From Hepsetus odoe (lineage: Eukaryota > Chordata > Actinopteri > Characiformes > Hepsetidae), in assembly GCA_017165825.1 (NCBI GenBank), contig CM029379.1, forward strand, positions 20,736,044 through 20,800,043: 64,000 nucleotides of DNA, read 5' to 3'. A program made the translations under genes and the position numbers. Each line of letters starts with the position of its first letter. Position 1 is the stretch's first letter. Of this stretch, positions 12,713 to 26,305 are shown in pieces. The notes below the pieces were generated by a model. The model was not told where the DNA came from and made no database searches. It worked only from the letters and a program-made list of their open reading frames with translations.

Positions 12713-15700
12713 AATGTAGAAACATGCGGTACAGACACCCCTACATCACAGCGCACTTTTATCTTTGCATCTTCAAAATGGCAAAGAAAGAATGTGACAA
12801 AAACTCTGGACTAATCAAGCCATGATACTTCAAAGGCTCAGGAGATCATAACCTGAAAAAAAGCAAATTCTGCTTCAGAGAAAAAGCTACTCTGCTTTTG
12901 ATAGCAGGCATTCGAAACATTGTTATTTTTGCCAGAAAACCTTCACAACAGTGGCCTTTCTGGAAGAGGAAATCAAAATGGGTTTTGCAGCTTTGACCTC
13001 ATCATCACGTAAACATCACGGTGTCTCAGGTTTTGGCTCGCAGAGGCGCTGGACGAACAGAGGTGATGGAGGGAGCTTCCTTTTTCATGCCATGTATTGA
13101 GACATTTTCTGTAAACGCTCAGAATAAAGAGCTCATTGCTGAGCAACATAAACGATCGTTTTTTAAAAACTATGAAAATGTCATTTCTCAAACCTTTAAA
13201 TAAAAACTCTCGGCACATAAATCAATTAAAAGAACATCTTCATTGGAAGCCTTATGCTTCGCATGGAATGCAAAAGCGTTGGATGCAATTAACTGAAGCA
13301 ACAGCTTGGTTTCTTCGGTTTATCACATCGAACTGTTATTTCAGATCTTCTCTGGCATTAGTGTCTATTTACCTACATTGCGAAGACATTTCTTACACAT
13401 TTCTGACTTATTAACTAACTATTATAAACCTCTGTCTTGTAGATGTTATGATAAGACTGAGAGGAAAGCTGTATATGTGTACATGAAAAAGAGGTGAAGC
13501 CACAGCAGGTAGAAAACTGGATTTATTTTTGGAAATCATCCCAAGTCCTCTTTTCACTCTTTCTGTTTCTGTGAAGCCAAACTACGCAATTAGCTGGAAG
13601 AGGGGAGTCAGTGTTTTACCACCCATATGATATGTATTCGGTCAACAGTGCTCCTGTGGTCAGAAATGGAGCACTGATTATGGGGAAAGGTGCTTCCATA
13701 ACATGTGCAGCATCATATGGGTTGGAGTGGAAGACACAGGTGTTTCTGATAAAGTGGCCACTGAGTAAATAAAGCAAGGCATTTCTAATAAAGTGGCAGA
13801 GATCGGAAGAACAAGGTTGATGTTTCTAATAAAGCGATCTGTTAGTGGACTCTCAAGGTGTTTCTCTTAAAATGGCCAATATTTGGATGTATAAGGCATT
13901 TGTTTCTAATAAATTGGCCAGGTAATGAAAGAATAAGGCAGGAGTGTGTACTTCCTGGAATGGATATCATATCATCTGTGTGAGAAGTTTACTCACTGTG
14001 GCTGCCATCTTTCTGCTGTCCAGATTTTGGAGGAGGACCTCTCTCGTTTGGCCAAGCTGAGCGGGTGTCAGTGAGCATGTGATGTTGACAAACTCCTTTC
14101 TGTGATTGGATGAGCTAAACTCCAGGTACCGATCCACAGAGGACGGGCTACACAAGACAGAGCTCAGGTCGTTCTCAGCGGAGAGAGCAGGCAACTGCAT
14201 AAAGAAAGTAGACACGCTCGAGTTAAGTGAATTCTTACTAGGACATGATCTTTAGTAGCCAAAAGGACAGCCGCAGAATAAAAATCTTAAAGTGTCCCTC
14301 TCTTCTCTGTCCACCAGCATTATGGATGTCCCCACTGACACTCTTCCTCCAGGTGTAAACTGTGCTTTCAGTTTCTTCCCACCGGCCATCAGATTTCTGC
14401 CCATAGTTATAGAACTTTTCAAACTTATTGACTGTTGGTGCCATTTGTTTGCAGACTTGTTTATTACCGTCACTCCTGTCCTCAATCCTTTGCATTTTTT
14501 TATGTCCTGCTGCTAAACCCAGTATCTGCCATTATATATTATTCCCACTGTAGAATGTATTCTCACTAATATTCTAACACTAATACTTTCTTTGCTCTGT
14601 ATACTCTGTATACATAGTCTTATGTTGTTTTCTATGTAGCATCAAGGCCCTGGAGGAGTGTTATTTTGCTGAACTGTGTATCCAGCTGAAATGACAATTA
14701 CTTGATTTGACGTCCCCTATTGTGTTCTGTCTCAAGCTTCAATGGGAATTTTTGTGGACTTTTATCATTATTCTGAAATGCTCTTCCGGTCCATAAAGGG
14801 CACACTAACGTGCTTGACATTACTAGACATCATCTGTATAGACCACAAACAATTAAACCGTGCTACGATGATGGTTTGCATGCATATGAGTCTCCGGGAA
14901 AGCTTGCGCTCCTGGCGGCCCATGTCTTCCTCACTACAACCCTGGCTGATCAATTTGTCATACAGACACAGAACAGGCTGACATTTTCTGCCCTTTAAAT
15001 GGCTTCGAAATACCTGAAGAGAAATGATACATCTACGGATCACACCAGGCAGTTTGAAGTCCTTCAGCTGATCTACGCATCAGTGATTGAACCAAAAAGG
15101 AAACCCTCCCCTGAAAAAAAACCTTGAGCCTAAAAGGTATTGGCTGGATTAACTATCAGAATCAGGAGGCTTTTTTTATGCTCCCACGTAATCTGTGAGA
15201 CTGAAGTGAAACAGTGAGAAAAAGGATTATTGGCTGATTTTACTACCTAACCATGTATAAAATAGATCATTCAAATATGTCTTTATGGGTAATAAGCTCA
15301 GTCTCACATTGGCAATACACTGAACAAGCTCTAATCAAAATAATACAGTTTAGAAGATTAAAAACCCCACAAAATACACTTTTATGAACAAAACATAATA
15401 TTGGCACCCCGTAGCATATTTCTTCTTCAACTCATTCTACAGGGTACAGGTGTCATGTTGCGTTGGATTGGACTGGACATAATTGCGCCGTCAGAATTAA
15501 GCACATAAACATGAACCACAAACACAGTAATAAATATTAATGTAAGAACACAGGAGGACACACTACAATGATACTTGAGACAGACAATGACTGACGGCTC
15601 TGCCCTGACTTACTGGGATTTATATACCTTTAGTCTAAGGAGGAACACCTTACGACATGATGAGGCACCAGGCGTGCCCAGTCAAGGCAGAGCAACAGGA

Positions 15701-18548
15701 AACATGACAACAGTGGAATGGAAAGAGTTTGAAGCTTGGCTCTTTGGTCAGTTAACAGTTTTTGTGTAGATTTGGGTGTATGTTTTAAACCAGGATTCTG
15801 CTGGAAAATTCAGCAAACCTAGTTTTGGGTTTGGGTCAGATTTCCATTTCCATTGTTTATGCTCTGGTTCTTAATGGAGTCTATGATATCATGCATCCAA
15901 ACAAAGCTCTCAGAGTCTTTTTGAAGAAAAACATTAGAGAGGAGGCTTTATTTCAAAATGGTTGAAACACACTTGCCAAAAGCTCTATTTTTGTCTTTTT
16001 TGACCCCAGAGCCCAATTTTAAAAGTGTAACAGCAGGAACATTTTCCATATAGTTTCTTGGCACAGAGTTCTAATTGTTTTCTTTTTTTTTGAGGTCTCA
16101 AAAAATAATTTCCAGCAATTCACAGGGTTCACTGAATCATACACTTCTTAATTACAAACTTAATAATGAAAGGGAAGGTTTACAGGACAGTAGTGAGACC
16201 AGCTATGTTGTCTGTGCTGGAGATGGTGGCACTGATGAAAAGACAGGAGGCTGAGCTGGAGGTGGCAGTTAAAGATTTTTAGCTTTTTTAAATTTTTGTT
16301 GGCAGTGATGAGGATGGACAGTATTAGAAATGAGTATATTAGCGGTACAGCTCAGGTCGGACATTTTGGAGACAAAGTTAGAGAAGCAAGGTACGAGGAG
16401 ATGAGGATTATATTGGAAGGAGGATGTTGAAGATGGAGCTGCCAGGAAAGAGGAAAAGAGGAAAACCAAAGAGGAGGTTTATGGACGTGGTGAGAGAGGA
16501 CATGCCGACACACCTTGGTTTGAAGGAGGAACATGCAGAGCACAAGAAGAAATGGAGACCCACAACCTTCCGATCATTGGGCCTGGTCCCTAAACACTAG
16601 ACCACCACCGTGAGTTAACAGTGAACATGTCTATTTTCAGTTATTTTGGTAGGTTGACAGTCAATTCTGATTCATGTTCCTTTTCATTCGTGTATTCTCT
16701 GTTATTCCTCATTAAGGATTTGCTGAAGAAATTTGGCCTCTCTGATGCCTCACATTTATACCTCGGAGAAACAGGAAGGTAGGGTGTTGCCGCACACCGA
16801 GAAGGTCCTGGGTCTGATTACCAGTGTGGCAGGGTCATTTCTGTGTGGAGCATGAAGATTCCCCTATGTTTGCATATCTGCATTTCCTCAGGGTGCTCAT
16901 GTTCCCTTCCAGCGTCCCAGACATCACATCAGGTGGATTAGAGATGCCAAATTGCCCCCCGAGGTGTGACTGTGTGTTTGTCTCTGAGTTTACACTGCAA
17001 TGAACTGCTGACTTGTGTTTATCAAGCTTTCTCCCAGTGAGCGCTGGGATTGACTCCAGCACCTCTGCGACCCTGGTTAGAATGAGTCGCATAGATAATG
17101 GACATATGTATAAAACTGGACATCACAGATGACTGCTTAAGAGTTCCTACATTTAAAGTTGATTTTAAAAAAATGTAAAGGTTTGATTTGTGAGTTTCTT
17201 TCATGATAGTTTGATAGTGAGTTTCTTTCATGACCTTTCCTTAGCCAACGCTCTCTGGGAGATGTCAGTAATTATGAAACTGACTATATAGTTGTAATGT
17301 CTGCATCCTACATTACTACTTTCAGTGATGCGATCATCCGAGACCTGCATGGGCATCACTGCACTCTGTATCAATCGTGATGTCATTTTAATACTTACTC
17401 TGCGAGTTTAGAGTCTAGAGTTTCAGTCTCGTAATGTTCTATTGGAATTAGAAGATCCTAAGTGAAAGTGACCGTTCTCATCATTGTAAGTACACACCAC
17501 AACACACAGTGAACCACAATGAAATTACACTTCTGCAATTCACCCACACACAAACACGTACAGTAGGGTTATAGCTATTGAAAGTGCCCGAGGAGCAGTG
17601 ACAAGGATGGTACCTTGCTCAAGGGTACATCAGGGCAACCTACTGGTCTGGGATTCGAACCCATGATCTTCTGATCCTGGGGCCGGCTCTTTAACCACTA
17701 GGCCACCACTACCCTTGGGTAGCCTTTTTAAGTCTGTTTAAGCTAGACTTACAAATTCCTACACTTTCTCAATTGTAACTAAGCATTACTACTTAAATTT
17801 GGTGGAAGAAAAGACTAGTAGGTAAATATTTGTTTGTCCAGAACCTCCATACTTTTATCAGTCATTGATGCTTAAACCTGCAGGCACTGGTTGCATTAAT
17901 AACATCTTAAGACGAGGAGCTACAGGTAATCAATACAGAAAGCTGATTTTGAGACAACAAAGTATCTTTAACAAAGTCTCTCGAGGTGCGTAGGCTCTCC
18001 CTCTCCCCCATCGCTCACTGTGATGCTATGTAAAGCGGCCGCCTGTTAGCAAAGTAAGCGGAAATCCCCGTTAATACTCTCCTCAAAGAATGTTGAACTT
18101 ACCGATGACATTGTGTGAGTACATTTTTGAAAAGAAGCTACTCATGACTTGATGGAAGCGCATGCAGGCCTGCAGTCTACTGCAGTCTACGGTGGCAGTG
18201 AGTGACTGAGGAGACCAAACTAGCAGGTGGCGGAATCCAAAGTTAGGGGGAAAAATATAAGAGAGGAGGAAAATAATTAAATAAAAATATACTGGGCTAT
18301 CAGGGGAGAGCCTGGAGGTATGGTCTGTTCAAAGTCTCTAACCGCTTGGGTTTATATGAACCATCTTTCACTCAATGTTTGTATGTGAGAGTCTGAGGTT
18401 GTGTGTTTACTAGACCTTACCTGATTGAGTCGGACTCTCACACTTGTCAGTCTTTGGGCTGTTTGCGTTGGCACTGACAGGTTGCTCCTCAGGTACTCGG
18501 AGAACGTCTCATTATCTTTTAGCACGCTGTGCAGTGGAATCGATCGAG

Positions 18549-18604
<56 letters not shown>

Positions 18605-20392
18605 AGGCAGGGAGAGAGAATTTATGGAGGACAGACTGTGTCACGACTGTATGAAAAGTAGTTTAGTGAATCACTGACAAGTTACTTTCACATCCAGTCA
18701 GTACTGCGTTTAAAACAGTGGCACTATTCTGCCATAACTCAGAGAGCTGCAGTCGCGACTGGGTATTTTTGCCATTATAGTCTCATCACTATATTAAAAT
18801 TGTTTTGAATCAGCAACATCATTCATTGAAAAAGTCTTTAAAAACCTTTTAAAAAAGTGCAATGTCGTTGGGCTTGATGTGGATTCATTTTGTGACAAAA
18901 CATAAGCACATGTGTGAGATCCTGCTAGTGTGGGTGTCCACTAATTTAAACAATATAAATGTTAATCGCTCCCCCTTGCAGTATTTGTATTTGAACTTTT
19001 ACTTTCCTTTTTTTTACTTGCTTTTCTTACATTTTCAGATCAGACCCGTTACTAGAATGATCCATTATTTTTACATGCACTCCAGAATGTCTTCCCAACA
19101 CCAAGATCGATTTGAACATGCTTGGAACAGCAGCACAGAATGGATGATCTGTCTGTGTTTCCTTCAGTGCAGATGACACATGACAGACTTAACAAGACGT
19201 TAATGATGTGAACAACATTAGCTGTGACTAAAGAACCTCAAGGGAGACTCAACCCTGGGAAGAGCAGGTTTTAAACGCAATGTTCATTTCTTTAAGAGGA
19301 AGGTCTGTTTATTGTAACTGAAGTTAAAATGGTGTAATTGTCTTGTATTAAAACGGCGAGCAGTCCAGCTCACACAATCAGCAGGTATAAATCTCTTACA
19401 GGCTTACTCTTTACTTTTTTTTTTTTTGCTTTTAACCTAAAATCTGCACTTGTTTACTTGCGATGAGTAAAAAAAAAAAAAGTTCATTCAACACCTTTTG
19501 CTTTTACCAGAATCTTTACCAGATTTACCAGGGCAAAAGTAGGCTAGTGGTTATGGACTAGGCCCCAAGATCGAAAAGTCATGGATTTGGATCCCCAAGG
19601 TTCCCTTGAGCAAGATACTGCCCCCATCACTGCTCCCTGAGCGCTGGATATGGCTGCAGTAGTGTGTTTGGGACAAAAGCAGAGCATTTTGTTGTTTTGC
19701 AGTGTGCTCCCAGTGGCAAGCCACTTTCACTTCCCTACTTAAAGAGATTAGCAGATGACTAATCTGGCACTAGTCTCTCAGCCAGATGAGATCAGGACTA
19801 AATGTGGCAAGTTGTGCAATCATGTTGCAGGAGATGCAAAAAAAAAATATTACATGACAGAAGCTCTCCCGAACTATACTGCAGATACATCAGTGAGATC
19901 AATGAGATACTCAGATTTTCTCTAAATCCTCAAAAAATTATTTTTTGTTCTTCTAATACATGCCTCCTGTTCTCAGAGATTTCAAACAGGCTGATAATTA
20001 GCTGCTAACCAAATCTGGAGTATATATGCACGTCATCAGCCACATGAGACATCAGATATTCTTGAAGCAGGAGGGCTGTCTTATTATTCTGTCCTTTTGT
20101 CTTCGGATACAATGCACTTGTCTAGAAACCGGAGGTGTGTGTTAGTGTTGTGCCGTGCTCTCTGTGTGCATGTGTGCGTGCACGTGTGTGTGTGTTAGTG
20201 GGTGGTTGATAATATTGAGATGGCCATTGAGGGAGATGCTGAGGTTTATTAAACACATGTTAGTCCTTTAAAGAGTTGTCTGGCTGTAATGAAACACACA
20301 GATCCAACCTCCCACTGCTGGGCATTATATTATTGTCTTTATGTGGACCTTCCTAAACACAAATGATCATGTTCATCCTTCATCATGTAATG

Positions 20393-20452
<60 letters not shown>

Positions 20453-20556
20453 GTTTCTCAGACCACACTGTGGGGACCTCATATCCTTTCTATTCATTGT
20501 GGCTAAAAGCATATGTATTGTTCCCACAACAAAATACAAACTGAAAGAAAGTGCAT

Positions 20557-20592
<36 letters not shown>

Positions 20593-23500
20593 GGCTAATC
20601 AGGCATTTCTTCAAGCAACAGCTGCGCACAACAAAACACTCTTCATGGATTCGTGTTGTTTTGCTAAATGTCCTAACAGTGTCGGAATCGGCATGAAAAT
20701 TTTAATTCTCCACCGGCACTCAGGAGCGATATAACAAATATATTGGTTCCTTTCAAATATAATCAGCCTCTGTTTTTGCATTTAGACCCTAGCATAATGC
20801 CCATAAAACAGTTTCAAAAATGTGAAAAACATTTAATTCCGTTCCTTTTACAAGGGCTGACCGATCATGATTAAAAAAAAACAGGACCAGACAGTGAACG
20901 GACCAAGCAGATCTACGAATATATAGAGTCCAAAACCCTTAAGTAACACGTATGAAGTGAAAATGATTGTGGCATTGTGAAACACAACCCACACACACAC
21001 CGCACTGCAGGGGGCAGCCATATCCAGCGCCCAGGGAGTAGTGATGAGGACGGTAACTTGCTCAAGTGTACCTCAAAGCGAACTACTGTTCTACTTGCCA
21101 AGTCCCTAACCAGTAGGATCATATTCCACTGAATAACAGAAGATCCTGATTTTGAGATCACAGACACATAAAGTAAAAAAAAAGTAAGTAAAAAAAACCC
21201 AAACAAACAAACAAACAAAAAAAACCACACACAAATCTAATACATCACCCAGCCCTATAATGGGCTATGGGTATTTGGAACACAGCAGTACCCGACACTG
21301 AAAGGCAATTAGGCCCTTCAGCTCGCATTTGATCCACTCCCAACATAGGCAGCATTTATAATTGAAAACAGCCTGGATAGATGGATGTCAGATTTGCAGA
21401 TAAACGTGAAAATGTCACCTGGCTAAAGTAATAACACACAAGTGGTGCAGTACTAATTAGAGCTGGGCTGTGAGATGGGTAAAGGCCGCAATTGGATGTG
21501 GCAGTGGAGTAATTAGTGTTTGCATTACTGCAGATAATATCCCAGGCTCCATTATCACCAGAACAGTTCTATCAGCTAGAATGAACAGTAGGTCGCCATG
21601 TCTCTCACACACACCGTGGCCTCTGTCTGAACTGTTTGGAGCTAGATTGAAGCCGTCACCTCAGCCTTTAATCATCAGAAGAAGCTGCTGCAGCATCACC
21701 TCTATCTTTCTCCTCCCACCATGATTTGTTGCCTCCCTCTGGTTGCCTACATTCGTTGGCCAGTTTTTTCCCGTCACAGTGTCGCAGACACCTAGGCTCG
21801 TTAATTATGCACTCTCAGATCTCCTGATGAATTTAATCTTGTAAATTACCAGCTCACGACCTCAGGAATGCAAATCCAACCTGGAGTGTTTGCCGGGAGT
21901 CCAACAATGCGCACCCCTTCCGCTTATTCGCAAATGAGGTCTCTGAGAAATCTGAATACCATTAGACTAAATTAGCCTAACGAACACAGCTGAACAGAAG
22001 GATAAACGGTCTGCCACTCCAGATCAAAAATGACTCTATAAATTAGCCTGCTGTGGGTTGTGGCAGGAGTTATTACTCTCTCAGCTTTTCTCTTATTTAT
22101 GGAGGCTGCTGGGCTGCCTTTGATGACATCACAAAATCACTTCCTTTGCTAACATGATTCAGCAAGAACTACAAAAATGAACAGGAGAGTCATTATGCAT
22201 CAACACACCAAAGCACAAATGGAAAGCTTCTCTGTATTTATCCCTATCACACGGTGAAAGCCAAATCCAGTGCCCTGGGGCGGTATCTTGCTCAGGGTAT
22301 CCCACTGGTCTGGGACTCAAACCCACAACCTTCTGATCATGGAGCCTCCCTAACCACTAGGTCATCACTGCTCCCAAACGCAATTGACTTTGGACTGAGG
22401 AAGCTTTGGACATATGTACAGTCTCCAGAAAGGATCCACATTGACCCAACTGGGATTTGTTTCTAACATTGAAACTTCCAGAAATTGGCGAACATTTAAA
22501 AAGCCTACCTTGCAGCTCCATTAAAGTGAATTTGATTATAAACTGTAGCTCATGTGATGATTAAATTATCACATTCTGACCAAGGGACCCCTTTTGATGA
22601 GATACCCGTTGGGGTCTGTTCTCAGCACATGTTCATGATGGATCTGGTATTGGTCATTGTAGTGTTTGGCTTTGGTACAAGTGTATTAGAGATAGTTGGC
22701 ATTGGTCCATAACCAGCTGAGATCGTCTCTGTCATCAGAAATTGACCATTGAGGAAGCCATCTATAATGGTGCATCATCTTCATTAACAGATGTCTCTGA
22801 CAGGTTTTTCTAATAAAATGACTAAGAACTCTGAGCTTTAACTTGTAAGCTAGATGAGGTAGACCCACAATCATCTCATTCATTTCTTACTGCATGTTAC
22901 TGTGTTTTTTGGCAAAACATGCTGAAATTTGCGATTCCACCCAGTAAGTGATGTGAGCACTAGGTAGTTATTGAAAGCAGTAATAAGTCACGCCCAAAGA
23001 GCGTTGCAAAATGGATTTTGTGAGAAGTTTTGTCCTGCAGTGACAAAAGCCTTTGGCCAAAAATGTTTCTCCTTTCATCTTCTCGAATAAAGAGAAATCC
23101 GTTCAATGTGGACCTTTGATATTGAATTCATGAATAGGATGCTTTTATGGAGAACATTCCTGTGAAATTGCCCTGCTGTACCCTCAAATGAAAGACGATT
23201 GCAATGCTCTTCCTTACCATTGGCTGGGCTGGACTTCTGTAGGATGGAAGACCATTCATTGATGTCACCAGACAGCAGTTTGAGGTTGGAGAGGAGGGTG
23301 GAGTCAGCGAGGAGAGACTGAATCTCGATCAAAGTCTTAGCCAGACTAAATAACAAGATAAAGAAGATAATAAACAACAGACAAACATCTTCAACAACAA
23401 ATGACATTACCAACGGTTCAATAAAAACTTGAATAGTGCCTGAGATCCAGCTTTGTAATAAGATTCTCTGAAAGGACAACTATAGTAGCGCCCTTGTCTG

Positions 23501-23987
23501 TGCAATTGCTTTCTTCTTTATTTGTGTCAGCACTCAATAATAACAAGAAAAAATTGAGTTCTTTATGTAATGATGGTGCCCAGACATAACATGAACAGCA
23601 AAAAAGGGACAAATAGTATAATTAATGAGTCAAAGTCAAGGCCATTCCGATCACTCACTCTTCTTGGCCATAAACTGAATTCTGAAGCTGGAACAAGAGA
23701 CTCACATGGAGTTGTTGAAGTTGTTGACCTGTCCAGGTGTTTCTCCTGCCGTCGGCTGGCTGTTGCATGGGTTTTGTATGTTGCACACCATGCCCTGAAA
23801 CCATGGCAACACTCCTGCAGAGGGCATGGGCTTGTTGGGGTAATGGCCTGCGTTACGAGAGGTCAACATTGGATTGTAGGAAAATAAACACACCAATCAT
23901 CACCAAAACACAAGATTTCTGAATGTGATTTTCACTATTTTCACTATTAATGTTTTATATTCTCCATTACATTTACAGGGGTTCTGT

Positions 23988-24027
<40 letters not shown>

Positions 24028-26258
24028 CCAACTCCTCCATACAGTTTCTACTCTGGGATGTTGGAGAGGTTCCTCATAAACTGCCCGCTTCATGTCCATC
24101 CATAACATTTTTAAAGATGTTATAAAAGGGTGAAAACTTTCAGTAATGTTTTATAATGAAATATTTCTCAGGTCATCTGATAATAGACAGACTGCAGTAT
24201 TTGTGTTTACAAGGAGAACAGATGCAACAGAGTGCACAAACCCATATTTCGTCTCACCTTCTCCTTCTACTCTCTCTAGATTTTCTCCGCATTGGTAGAT
24301 TTTCTTTATAAGCCATAATAAAATCGTTGCTCACACCTCGTTAATGTTCTGGCTCATTTACAAGAGCTGCAAGACTCCAAAGTTTCATGGAAATCAGGTT
24401 TTATTGTTATCAGAAGCAGACAGAAGCCAAGCTGTACTTACACTGGCCTTTGTTAACAGGATGGTTGGTGGATCTCACCCAGACCAAAATGAAGAATAGA
24501 AACAGAGGCCATATCATCTCAATTACCAGCCGCAACTGTGAGGGAGAGCGACATACAGACAGATTAACAGAGTTCTCATTTTGTGCACACCTCCAGTAAA
24601 CAGCATTGCACATTTCTCTGTAAAAGAAACCCCACTAATGTCCTTAACATGAAAGGCAAAGTATATTTTCAGGGACAGCCCATTCAAGTTAGATGGCAGG
24701 GGCTACTGAAGCTCTGAAGCCCATTCGTTCTCTGCACCCTGTTCTTTGTCTTGTTCTTCTGCTGCTGCACTCAGATCATGCTCAAAGTCAGATCTTTAAG
24801 GTGCATGCAGAGAAAAACCAAATCCAGCTTCTTTCTTGATTTATCATCATTAATAATATTGCATAAATCATTTATTGTCTCGTGATTTTGCAGCTGAAAA
24901 AATAATTGAATCACAAGAAGCACCTCCTAGATCTCTGCGGATCATTCCAGCTCTGAACTCTCATTATTATGCTTCTTGCTGTGTCTCTGGTTTTGTTCTT
25001 GGTGGGTGGTTTTGTCATTCTGAGCCCTGTTTCCAAGTGTGCCTTGTTAGCTCTTCTGATTTTTGACATTTCTTGGCTGGGGACTGGCTGATGGATTAAT
25101 TGAAACAACCTGCATTTTGCCCGTCGAACATTTACCAGCTGATCGTCTGGCTAACAGTCATTTGTTTCAAGCATTAATTGGTAGGTTATATCATACATGT
25201 GAAGTGAAAGTGACTATTCTTGTCATTGTGAAACACAGCTCAGCACAGTGAGACACAAAATTACACCTCTGCATTTTACCCATACACACTGTGCAGTGGT
25301 AAGCACCCAGAGAGCAGTGACGGGGACAGTACCTTGCGTAACCTACTGGTCAGGGATTCCAACCTATGAACTTCTGGTCCTGTGGTTACATACTATTTTA
25401 AAGTATTTCTGAGAACGAGCACATATATTTACTGCATATCATTATTATTTCTTGCCACCAGCCACTATCAGTTCTGTCATTCCAGTATTGATGCTTCACT
25501 CATGTCAATCAAGCCTTCCTCAACCAGACACTTCAACCGTTTGGATCCTGGAACGAATGTTGTTTTGGCTTGTTGACAAATTGGCAGATGTAATGGAATG
25601 AAAGTACAGACGACTGCCTCTGCCAGAAGCTGGCGTAAAGCTCTATCTCCAGGCCGGGCGAGAAAGTGGCTAATGGAGTTGTAAGCTCTGAGACTCTTCG
25701 TCCTCGTCATCCTCTCGGCACTGATGTTTCTGTCATCTATTGGAGCAGGCTCTCCTCTTTCATCTCCCTCTCTCTTCTCTTCTCCTCCCTAATCCCTCCA
25801 TCTCTCAACCTGCCCGCCTTCATTCTCCGCAAAATTCCCCAGCTGAGCAAGACGGGAATAGCAAGAGAGACTGGAATGATAAAACGCTCTCACTCCATAA
25901 TTCCTTTACTGTAGCTCAAGAAATAAAAACAGTATTTTGGTTTATAACCATAGTTTGATCTGTACAAACCAGCTTTTTGTCATCAAATATCTTTTGGGGA
26001 CATTTTTCTTGTTTGTATATATATTTGAAATAAAGCTCACTGGGTTCACATGAACTGAACAGGCTGAGAAAGGAACTAGGTGTCAATGTTAGACTGAGAC
26101 TAACTAGAAATAACCCCAAAACAGTATCCTGTGACTAACTGACCACTGATGAACTAAATGATGACTTGCACAGAAGAAAGAACAGTTTGTCTACAAGGAC
26201 AGGGAGTGGACACAATGTTCAAAATGTCCTGTAGCATTGCTGTGTGTGAATCACTGAG

Positions 26259-26305
<47 letters not shown>

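Larger units (their letters stand above)
7296..13996 (-). other. Intron between coding exons 6 and 7
   Basis: 6.7 kb. Contents: GA/GAGAGT simple repeats (7833-7912), a minisatellite (8180-8405), a MITE-like element (9582-10377), nested SINEs (11126-11615), TTCCTG-rich degenerate repeats (12030-12480), a CA array (12632-12707) and a tandem repeat (13735-13950). In 8406-9581, 10378-11125 and 12708-13734 I recognise nothing. Confidence 0.7.
14195..18420 (-). other. Intron between coding exons 5 and 6
   Basis: Contents: LINE 3' end (14290-14712), RTE-like fragment (16166-16558) with a SINE head piece (16559-16613), a V-SINE-type copy (16755-17100) and a SINE (17459-17715). In 14713-16165 and 17716-18420 I recognise nothing. 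Confidence 0.7.
18549..23217 (-). other. Intron between coding exons 4 and 5
   Basis: Contents: CA array (18551-18600), SINEs (19530-19732, 20954-21117, 22250-22375), TG array (20396-20450) and CA array (20558-20588). The part 21430-22180 is less repetitive, with several ATTA/TAAT motifs; I cannot assign a role to it. In 18601-19529 and 22376-23217 I recognise nothing. Confidence 0.7.

Noticed and set aside
12574..12825. Open frames made of Thr-His or Val-Cys repeats (also near 18.5, 20.4, 34.5 kb)
   Set aside because: They are translations of CA/TG microsatellites.
14768..15043. Minus-strand open frame with CLYDKLISQGCSEEDMGRQE, which looked like an ABCA exon
   Set aside because: The exon at 13997-14194 already fills this position with the right length and phases. 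No acceptor/donor pair with matching phase was found, and the similarity is not convincing.
17640..17715. tRNA-like segments with GGTTCGAATCCC boxes (also at 11310, 28590, 63595)
   Set aside because: These are heads of SINEs followed by the SINE body and tail. None folds or continues as a free tRNA gene.
21430..22180. Possible conserved enhancer block with several TAAT motifs
   Set aside because: Plausible by texture only. Without a cross-species alignment there is no evidence to annotate it.
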